Part shown: in pieces, positions 55,939-64,000 of the stretch
Layout: each line of letters opens with the position of its first letter
Numbering within the stretch: the first letter of the stretch is position 1
Assembly: GCA_036852015.1 (NCBI GenBank)
Contig: JAANDG010000035.1
Coordinates: 432,501 to 496,500, forward strand
Reading direction: 5' to 3'
Origin: Pelodera strongyloides
Lineage: Eukaryota > Nematoda > Chromadorea > Rhabditida > Rhabditidae
Length of the DNA: 64,000 bases
Notes under the pieces: generated by a model
Seen by the model: only the letters and a program-made list of their open reading frames with translations
Told to the model about the DNA's origin: nothing
Database searches by the model: none
Position numbers and translations under genes: made by a program

Positions 55939-57643
55939 TGTAATGGATGTGCTCAGCTATTTCTATCAATATCAACTTTTATCACAATCAGCTGTTTACT
56001 CCTTACATCCTCTCTGGGTCTCTATAGCATGACAGTTGTCGCGGCGCGCTCTCTCTCTCTATCAATGACGCGCCGCGGCCCAACTAACAAGTCAGTGTGC
56101 CCTATGTCCTGATACTAACTGGTTCTACCAAGGGACATAAAGTATGTGCTTGTATATTTGTTATTATTTCTGTTTTATGCAATGCACTACAATACACAGT
56201 ACACGATAGATAAAGTAAGACTAAGGGCAAAGGTCTTATTTTATATGGCGACCGCGGTAGCCCTATTTTATATGGCGACCGCGGCGGGCTGGATCTATTC
56301 TATTCCGATCCAGAGAACCTACATCTATATGCCCGAAAATCCCTGATTTGCAACATTCGTCACAATCTCTCCATATTTATTCAATTAATTTTTTTATTTT
56401 CTTCCGTCCAGCATATTGCCCCAGTGCTGTTTTAAATCGACAATACATTCCTGCGCCACACTGTATTCTCAAGAGGCCGGTGAAGACGGGTAAACGAGAA
56501 CAAGGAGCTGCACAACTTCCCGGTATTATTGATTATCCAGTTAATAGTGTAAGCTGGCGCCCTAATTTAGCATTTTCGCTAGTCACTGTTTAGTCATCAT
56601 TTTTTTTTCTAAAATATAAGGCAGATGCAGCTCAGGGACACCCCGATTGTGCTAGGTCACACTGATAAATATATTTGTAATAATAATAAGGGCCCCGCTC
56701 AAGAGCGTAACAGTAACGGCAGCGTAGGATGCGGGAGGATAGGGAAGGCTGACCGTTTGACCGTTTTAACGCCTTTCGGGAGAATATAATAATATGAAGA
56801 ATAATCAAAAAGATATTTCAATAGGGTCCTTTGAATATCTTTGTCCCTTATTTCTTTTGAAGTAGTTTTTCGATGACTATTCTAGGAGAGATGCTAAACT
56901 CGAACCTAAATTTTTGAGATTGTGAATCTAACTGAAGATTGTTGTGAATTTTATTATTGTGTATGTTGTGGAGGCACACTCCGAGCACATTTTTGAAGCT
57001 AACATCATTTGAATTTGTAAGATCATAGTTGAAGTTTACATTTTGTGTTTGTTTTGGCACACTGAATTTTTGTCTCCATCGCTTTTGTTATTATTCGATC
57101 ATTGGAATTTTGCTGGATATTGCTAATTTATGCCGATTTTTGACTACGCCGATTTTGACCTAATGGTGATTGTAATTAATCGTTCATTCCATCCATTTTC
57201 ACCTTCACCATTATTATTGTTATTTTGTGACAACTTTTTGGATGCCGGCTTAGGCAAAGGACAAACGGACTAGGAACTGCCGGTTTAGGATAGCATGGGG
57301 ACCATGCTATTTAGGGAGCGGGGATGTAATGGATGTGCTCAGCTATTTCTATCAATATCAACTTTTATCACAATCAGCTGTTTACTCCTTACATCCTCTC
57401 TGGGTCTCTATAGCATGACAGTTGTCGCGGCGCGCTCTCTCTCTCTATCAATGACGCGCCACGGCCCAACTAACAAGTCAGTGTGCCCTATGTCCTGATA
57501 CTAACTGGTTCTACCAAGGGACATAAAGTATGTGCTTGTATATTTGTTATTATTTCTGTTTTATGCAATGCACTACAATACACAGTACACGATAGATAAA
57601 GTAAGACTAAGGGCAAAGGTCTTATTTTAGGTCTTATTTTATA
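55939..57643 (+). mobile_element. Non-autonomous LTR retrotransposon, family C (1.7 kb)
   Basis: LTRs 55939-56245 and 57325-57643, both starting TGTAATGGATG and ending TTATTTTATA; the right one carries a 12-bp tandem duplication at its end. The primer-binding site TGGCGACCGCGG begins at 56246 and is the same as in family D. A purine-rich GGGAGCGGGGA precedes the 3' LTR. The 4-bp target duplication CCTC flanks the element (55935-55938 and 57644-57647). The interior of about 1.08 kb has no coding capacity. Confidence 0.88.
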
Positions 57644-57986
57644 CCTCGTACTAGTACTATCGACGGTTAGAAAATGCCGTGTCTCCGTCTCTTATATGGA
57701 CGGGTTACTATATTGTGACCCAGTTGAATGATCCACCTCTACTTGTGAGAATGGATTGGATCCTTATTTTCATTTTAAAGTATGTCTTGTTCTGTTGCTT
57801 CTTTCTCCCATTCTCCTACTGGAACCCCCTAGTTGTGACTTGTAATTGTCAAATAAGATAATTGTCTTTGCCATTGTTGTGTGGTGAAGGGTGCTACCAG
57901 TGCTACGTACTCTACGTTTTTTTAGTTGTACCACAGTACGTACGTACTTGAACTTTGAATATTCTATTATTAATTTTTCAGTTTAG

Positions 57987-59277
57987 ATATGATCACTGGC
58001 GCCGTGCTGCCGGACGTTGCAGACGCAGACCACCTGGAAGAGCTCGAAGCTGGCAGTTCCCCTCAACACGTCGTGAATGCCTTGCTCAACACGTACAATC
58101 TTTGATTGCTAAGATAAAGGTATGTTAATTTACTTTGTCGTTCAATTTTTTGTAGTTTTAGGTCGCAAAATTCTTTCCATGTTCCAAGTGCAAAGTGCAA
58201 GACTCGTTGAATGTGCATAGTACATTGCGTGAACATTTTAGGTGAGTTTTGTCTTCTCCTGTGGCTGCTAGCCTAGCTGGTAGACTACAATCAATGCGAG
58301 ACCACCAACGCCGATCTCGCCGAGTTTTGCTGTTTTGCATCGTCAGGCTCGGCTGCTCAAGTTCAATTCTCCGCTTCTACTGGGGAAAAATGACTGGATC
58401 CCTTTTTTAAGGTATGTTTAGTTTTGCTGCCTCTTTCACTCGAAGGGATTCACTGGTTGTTGTGTTGCTCAAAGAAGAAAATTGTCACTTGTCACTGTTG
58501 TGTTAAAAGTGGTGCTACGTTTTACTCGGCTATTCTTTATAGATTTTTCAGTTTAGATTTTATCATCGGTGTAACATTCTCCTCGACGTTATCAACCACG
58601 TGGGATATCTGAAAGCTGGCAATAACGATGTGTCGCCTGTGCCTAACATAATCTGAGCATCCACACACACTTTAGGAGCTGGAGCACTAAGGTATGTTAA
58701 ACTACCTTTCGCTTTGTTTTTCATTATAGGTCACATGGTGTTTCTTTGTGTTCAAGTGCAAGACTCGCTCAATGTGTACTTTTCACAAGCAAAACAATTT
58801 GATGATATTTAGGTGTCTTCTCTTGGATATGACTGCCGCTAGATTACCTAGCGTGAAGCACCACGTCACGCACAAGACCATTCATGACGACCACGCCTAA
58901 CACTTCTCGTTCTCCAATCCTCCGCTTCAACATTCTAGTCGTTAAAAGGGATTTGATTCCTATTTTAAGGTACGTTGTCTTGCCATGTTTCTTAGTTTCT
59001 TTCTCACTTTCTCCTGAAGGAATCCCCTGGGTAGTTGTAGGTGTGTGGTGTCTCTCAAATAAGGTAATTGTCACTTGTCACTGCTTTATGGTAAATGGTT
59101 GCGTTTTTACTAGTACCGGTAGTGAACTTTGGCTCTTCTTAATTCTTCTTATAATTTATTCAGTTTAGGTATGACCACTGGCGTCGTGCTGCTCGACGTT
59201 GGCGCCCTGGAAAGCTGGCGCTACGAGTCGCAAATGCCTTGCCCAGCACACACACACACACTGGTTGCCAAGCCAAG
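57987..59277 (+). repeat. Exon-like module repeated three times (~590 bp period)
   Basis: Blocks near 57987, 58561 and 59170 follow a TTTTTCAGTTTAG or ATTCAGTTTAG acceptor and share ATCACTGGCGCCGTGCTGC-like starts, GACGTT, and GAAAGCTGGC or GAAGCTGGC. A companion block after each (58161, 58731, 59309) is also repeated. Confidence 0.7.
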
Positions 59278-59775
59278 GTATGTGTCTTTCTATTTTATTT
59301 TGGTGTTACAGTTGAGGGTTTGAAATTTTGGTCTCAAATTCTTTCAAAGTGTAGTGTTCTAATAAATATGCAAGATTTTTTGGGCTTTGAAGAGGCGTGT
59401 GTGTAATGTAACGGAACCAATTTGATGATCTTTTAGATGAAGCTTGTCATCTCCTACCTGTCAGTTGATGCCTGGAGCCACCTTATGTGACAGATGGTGC
59501 TATGGATTCGTCGCGCTGTGGCGGCTGGCTACTCAATTCTGCGATCTACTGATCTACATCTACTAGCCTATCCAGAGTGTATTGGTTCCCTCTTGAGGTT
59601 TGCTTTATTATATTCTTATATCAAGTTTCTGTCTCTAAGTGTTACTATGTAGGTAGGTGCTAGGTAGGTGCTAGCGTGTGTTTCAGCAGAGTGTACTAGT
59701 CTAACTCTTCGGCGGTGTGGCACACTGATTTTGGCTCGTGAGATGTAAACGTGATGATTAATTGATTTGCTTTAG

Positions 59776-61383
59776 GTTTACCGTATTCCGTTGCCTCGTA
59801 CGCATCGCTGGGAGGTTGAACGTGCAGTTATCGGACTTGGCCCGCTCTGAATGTTCAATCTATGTCTTCGCCAATGTTTCCCAGCACCAGATCACCACTT
59901 TTGAGGTTTGTTTTCTTACCGCATTTCAGTTTCTAGGTGTTACTATCCAGTATGCTAGTGTCGGCCGTTTCAATGGAGTGTTCTAGAAACTCTTCGGTGA
60001 TATGAGATAAACGGTGGATTTTGCCTTATGTGATGTATGATTAATCAGTGGATTGTGTAAATTTCGAGATGCTCGCTTAGTTAGGCTTCCAAATGTAATG
60101 TATTTGTGATTGTTGATATATCTCGCTCAAATATATAATGATGCGATAGTCTCCGGACATGGTTGATGCGCAATTTTGACGCACTGATTTATTCCCGGTG
60201 ATTAATTGCTTTGCTTTAGGGTTTCCGTTGCTTCGTACGTCTATGCATCACTCGTGGAAGTGAACCGCTTCGGATGTTTATGTCTCCGACAGCTCCTCCG
60301 ATTGCTTTGCTTCCCAGTGCCGGCTGTCGGGTCACCGCTTTTATTAAGGTTTGTTTTCTTGCCATGTTTATGTCTCGTCTCCACGTGTTCTGTGGACCGG
60401 TAAGTTGGACCAGTATGCTGTGTGTGCCATTTCAATGGAGTATTGTAGCTCAAATTGTTTGGTGATGTGGCGAACTGTGGATCTTGGATTTAGCTGTTGT
60501 GTATATGGTGATTGTTGATTAATTGGTTTGCTTTAGGTTTCCCCATTGCTTCGTATGCATCGACGATCGACATGACATCACTCATGGTTTCGAATGAACA
60601 GTTGTGCCGGTTGTGCGACGTGCGACTTGTCCCGCTTCCCATGTTCTTTACCGCTTGGTTTCCAGTACCGGATCAATACTTTTATTGAGGTTTGTTTTCT
60701 TGCCATGTTTCGATGTTTCTGTCTTTGGGTGTTACTATCTAGTACAGTATGCTACTGTGGTCAGTTTCATTGCCAGTTTCACGTCTAACTCTAAACCTTG
60801 GAAACGGTGAATTTGTTTCGGATTTTGGCAGCTGCGAGTTGTGTGTGCTTTACCGATCCACCCGTAGGGGCGCATTCGAGTTGGGCAAAATGCCGAAGTT
60901 TCGCGAAATATTCTCTTCGAGTTGATAGGGCGAGAGATTGTTGACAAATAAGAGGGTGCAGGAAAAAATATTTTCAAGACTCTGCGTCTCCCGTATGAGC
61001 GGGATTTTCGCATCGCGCTAATAATGGCTAACAGTGAACTCGAACTGATTATTTCGCGAGATTTTGGTATTTTGCTCAACTCGGATGTGCCCTAAAGCTC
61101 GCCAGTTATCGCCTACAATGAAACTTAGTGTTGGACTCGCAGCTCCGCAGCTGTCAAAGAGAACTTGACGCTGAAGGACGTCCAGGGCAGTGCAAAGAAA
61201 AGAAGTGATACACAAAGAGTACATGGTGATTAATTGATTTGCTTTAGGTTTTCCAATCCATTGCGTCATGCGCATCACTCGCGGATACGAAAGTGGAGTT
61301 CTCCGACCTGCGACGCTCGCTTCGAATATACTATGCGCCTTCGCTGATTGTTCTCCAGCGCGGGATCAATAATTTGGCTTGAG
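59776..61383 (+). repeat. Exon-like module repeated four times
   Basis: Blocks at 59776, 60220, 60537 and 61248 follow TTTGCTTTAG and share TTTCC, TTGCTTCGTACG, GCATCACTCG, CCCAGTRCCGG and a TTTTATTGAG/GT end. Spacing is 444, 317 and 711 bp; the last is lengthened by an inserted MITE. Confidence 0.78.
60867..61092. mobile_element. Foldback MITE (226 bp) in locus B
   Basis: GGGGCGCATTCGAGTTGGGC at the left against GCTCAACTCGGATGTGCCC at the right, inner arms TTTCGCGAAATA/TATTTCGCGAGA-like, TA on both sides. Confidence 0.8.
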
Positions 61384-61430
61384 GTCGACTCCTATAATGG
61401 TTAGATACATTGTGAAAAGAGAAAGTACAA

Positions 61431-61607
61431 TCCACTCAGAAAGAAGAGTGGAGGGGCCTCCACCATTTTTTTGAATGTTGAAAGCAGATATTGTTTTTTG
61501 TGCTTGTTTGAAAATGTTGGAGGAAGCCCAATGAAAAGAGCAAAAAATGAAAGCTCTGTAGAAGTTCTTATGTTGTAATACGCGACCTGAGAAGATCCAT
61601 TCGGACA
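61431..61607 (+). ncRNA. Structured RNA element, copy B (3' end of locus B)
   Basis: Hairpin TCCACTC-AGAAAGAA-GAGTGGA (61431-61452) with the same 8-nt loop as copy A but a different, still fully paired stem; stem CCTCCA (61457-61462) with TGGAGG (61518-61523); hairpin AGAGC-AAAAAATGAAA-GCTCT (61537-61557) with the identical 11-nt loop; then TGAGAAGATCC-ATTC-GGACA near 61588-61607. Confidence 0.65.
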
Positions 61608-61900
61608 CACATTTCTATGTTTATTAAGTTTTCGTTGTCGTTAAGTTAGGTAACCGTAGCTTTACTTGTTCATCTTGAGTTGAGTTTTGTAATTAACTAA
61701 ACATACGTAATCCCACCCTATTAATTTTATTTTTGCACGCTATCGAGTAATTTCTTTGTAACTTTGCTAGAAAATTTCAATTAGGTACTGCCGTGCTTCC
61801 CGCCCTCTGCGCGCGAATATGAATCAATAATCAATACGCTGAGATTAGAGACATTGTGAATTTTGCGCTCGTTTGCGTGTGGTATTGTAACATATATAGT

Positions 61901-62535
61901 TTGTGTTAAGCTGATCATTGCTGTTGAAATGCCTGAGTTCGAACGGTAAATTTTTGGTATTGCGCGCGTCTGAATTCTGAATTCGCGTTTTGAGAGCGCA
62001 GATCTAAACCGCGTTTGTATCCTTTGCATCTGATGAATATTTTCGTAATACATGGGTGAAAAATCCCCGTTATTTAAGTTTTCGCTATGGTTTTGCTCTT
62101 CTTCTTGCCCTTCTTGAAGATCTTGCTCTTCTTAAATCTTGCTCTTTTTGGACGTCTCAACGTCTGATTACTTCTGTTCGTAGTATTTTTCGGTTTTCCC
62201 GTGGTTTTATTGTTCCGCCGTGTGAGCGTTTGCTCTTTGGAATTTGAGTTTGCCGCTTTGGTAAATCGCCCGTTAACGATTGTGCTTACGTTGTAATCTC
62301 GGTACGGAGCGCATCTGTATTGGGATTACATTTACGACCATGTCGAGTACGCAGAGCAAATCGAAAGATTCCCCATGAAGTTGATTCTTGGCGGGAACAC
62401 TTATTAGACGAACAAAGTCTGCGTGATGACTTTGTTCCCCTTTTCTCTTGATGACTGCACTGTCTTTTTCATTAAAAGCTACACTCTTTGGTGTTATGTG
62501 TGTGTCCGTCCTGTCCGTCCGTTAATGTTTGTCCT
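61901..62535. other. Intergenic stretch without recognised gene
   Basis: Short repeated CTTCTTGCCCTTCTTGAAG / TTGCTCTTCTT phrases near 62095-62150; no exon or RNA gene supported. Confidence 0.4.
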
Positions 62536-63010
62536 GTCCTCTGCGCGCGTCCCGCTCCCCTGCGCGCGTACCTCTCCCCTGCGCGCGCCCCGCTCCCCTG
62601 CGCGCGTACCTCCGCTGCGCGCCCTCCCTCCCGCGCGCGTACCTCTTCCCTGTGCGCGTACCTCTTCCCTGTACCTGCGCGCGTACCCCACCCCTGCGCG
62701 CGTACCCACCCCTGCGCGCGTACCCCACCCCTGCGCGCGTACCCCACCCCTGCGCGCGTACCTCCCCCTGCGCGCGTACCCCACCCCTGCGCGCGTACCC
62801 CCTGCGCGTACCCCACCCCTGCGCGCGTACCCTCCCCTGCGCGCGTCCTCTTCCCTGCGCGCGTACCTCTCACCTGCGCGCGTACCCCACCTCTGTGTGC
62901 GTACCCCACCTCTGCGTGCGTACCCCACCCCTGGGCGCGTACCCGCGCGCGCTTTCCCCTCCCTGCGCGTACCCCTCCCCTGCGCGCGTACCCCTCCCCT
63001 GCGCGCGCAG
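62536..63010. repeat. GC-rich minisatellite, ~19-bp unit
   Basis: Units of CTGCGCGCGTACCCCACCC with variants, about 24 copies. The unit length is not a multiple of three and the repeat lacks stops, so several frames on both strands stay open; these are not taken as genes. The minus strand has runs of GGGG every few bases. Confidence 0.93.
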
Positions 63011-63446
63011 CTCGCTCATATGTGAGCGTCTCCCTCCCCTGCGTGCTCGCTGAAATGCACTTCTCCCCGATCCTGCCCTGCATGCAGCTCATCGTTTGCG
63101 CACCACCCTCCTCGTTGAGTGCGCTACCCGAGTTCCCCTCGCATCCTGCTGCAGGCTTCCCGCTTTTCTTCCTTCTAATGACGACGACTCACCCACACTT
63201 TTGGTTGCAAGTATTTTATTGGGAGTCTGATATTTACTGATAATGAATACTGATGAATAATGAATAATGGATTTATGAAAATGAATACCAATCAGACAGG
63301 ATTGGACAGAATGACTACACAACAATACAGTGTGTGCAGCTGTTGTAGACAAAAATGAGATCCAGATGAGTTAATTTAACCATTGCATTGAATGTATATG
63401 TGTAAAGCGCAAGTTAGGAAGTTATATAAAAAGCAAATGTATAAAG

Positions 63447-64000
63447 TTAAAAGATGCACAAGTTACGGAGCATAATAAACACAGTTAGTGATGTAAGTGA
63501 GGAAAGTAGCTGTCCATAATTACAAAAGTTTAAGTCGCAACAGGTTACGTCGGCTCTGAATTTGTAGCCGGCAAAATCTATGGCGACTTCTTCGGAACCT
63601 GATTGCTGAAAATAAAGATAATCATTTGGTAATTAATAATTAAAATTGATGTTGCATTGTCAGTAGCTTTGGCAATCTTTCTCCTCTTCGTTTTTTGTGT
63701 TTCAGAACAGAGGCCGTATATTTTAATGGAATCGGAATCGTTTCGAAGTTCCGAGGTTTCCGGCGTGGACGCCGGGATCTCTCGGAACGGTTCCCGTTTG
63801 CCATGCAAATTTAGGTAGTGATTCCCATTAGTACAACTTACTTAGGGAGCTTTACGAAGAAGCAGTAAAAACGTACCGTGCAATTGATTTCAAAGTTGTA
63901 CTTATTAACTTCAGCGCATCCGCAATCCCAGACTTTGGACTTCGTACTCCCGTCTTCTACCCAAGCTGTGGCACAGTATTCACAGTCGGTACAATTTGTT
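63447..64000 (-). CDS. Ly6/uPAR (LU)-domain protein, C-terminal part, gene continues beyond window
   Basis: Two exons on the minus strand: 64000-63877 (open at the window edge) and 63605-63447 (stop TAA), joined phase 0 through GTACGT and TTTTCAG. The first encodes a Cys-rich segment (NCTDCEYC, then DCGC), the second ends the domain with VTCCDLNFCN, matching the CC-x4-CN signature that closes LU domains, followed by a hydrophobic tail (SLTSLTVFIML) suitable for GPI attachment or a membrane anchor. Nematode LU proteins (for example the ODR-2/HOT group) are cell-surface or secreted three-finger folds with neuronal and other signalling roles. Which member this is cannot be told from the C-terminus alone. 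Confidence 0.75.

Larger units (their letters stand above)
51480..61900 (+). ncRNA. Candidate spliced long noncoding RNA locus B
   Basis: A second series of GT-AG bounded blocks on the plus strand, ending in a terminal region related to that of locus A. Blocks include 51749-51858, 52022-52196, 52363-52492, 52710-52819, 52952-53061, 55752-55910, 57987-58119, 58561-58691, 59170-59277, 59776-59905, 60220-60348, 60537-60689 and 61248-61383. No common frame survives. A few blocks look formerly coding (58161-58235 reads FPCSKCK...HSTLREHF, weakly zinc-finger-like), but the neighbouring copies are destroyed. Several transposons (53.1-57.6 kb and 60.9-61.1 kb) sit in the putative introns. Start and end are approximate. 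Same caveats as locus A. Confidence 0.42.

Noticed and set aside
46487..61900. Cluster of C/D-box snoRNAs or 21U-RNA genes in the introns of the modular loci
   Set aside because: No consistent paired C and D boxes, and only one isolated CTGTTTCA word (49132), so no support.
62423..63240. Long overlapping open frames of 144-250 codons on both strands in the minisatellite
   Set aside because: They exist because the 19-bp repeat has no stop words; the composition is pure repeat and no splice or start context supports translation.
1..64000. CRISPR arrays, rRNA or tRNA genes
   Set aside because: No regularly spaced unique spacers, no rRNA-like sequence, and no complete tRNA cloverleaf noticed; the only tRNA-like word is the retroelement priming site.

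Overview
The window is a piece of a nematode nuclear genome, most likely rhabditid. The evidence is short introns ending in TTTCAG-type acceptors, an intronic run of the nematode telomere hexamer TTAGGC, nematode-style gene families (serpentine receptor, IDA-1/IA-2, SLC17, Ly6/LU) and many short palindromic elements flanked by TA. Genus and species cannot be fixed from the sequence alone. Gene models were spliced by eye from reading frame, GT-AG sites and phase.

Layout, left to right. (1) 0.6-5.2 kb, minus: an eight-exon serpentine (7TM-like) receptor. (2) 8.3-9.6 kb, minus: two adjacent two-exon genes for small secreted cysteine-containing peptides (84 and 61 aa). (3) 10.5-13.5 kb, minus: a complete 13-exon SLC17-type transporter (499 aa). 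(4) 18.0-22.8 kb, plus: a full-length, very young Ty3/Gypsy-type LTR retrotransposon with an intact Gag-Pol frame. (5) 26.6-36.7 kb, plus: the IA-2/IDA-1 receptor-type pseudophosphatase, 24 recognised exons, catalytic Cys replaced by Ser, with a possible nested minus-strand mini-gene in one intron. (6) 38.6-39.3 kb, minus: a small unrecognised three-exon gene. (7) 40.3-44.1 kb: a ~186-bp satellite array interrupted by a 5'-truncated reverse-transcriptase element of Penelope-like character, with a hammerhead-ribozyme-like motif in its 3' region. (8) 46.5-61.9 kb, plus: two successive loci made of many short GT-AG-bounded blocks with no sustained ORF. The blocks occur in tandemly duplicated modules, and each locus ends in a related structured RNA region with compensatory base changes. 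I read these as candidate spliced long noncoding RNAs. Non-autonomous LTR elements have inserted in the second one. (9) 62.5-63.0 kb: a G/C-rich minisatellite. (10) 63.4 kb to the end, minus: the 3' end of a Ly6/LU-domain gene that runs off the window.

There is no sign of an operon or a shared pathway. IDA-1 and SLC17 proteins both act on secretory or synaptic vesicles, but they lie on opposite strands and 13 kb apart, so I draw no functional link. The most unusual material is the reverse-transcriptase element with the hammerhead-like motif, and the pair of modular noncoding loci with matching structured 3' ends.
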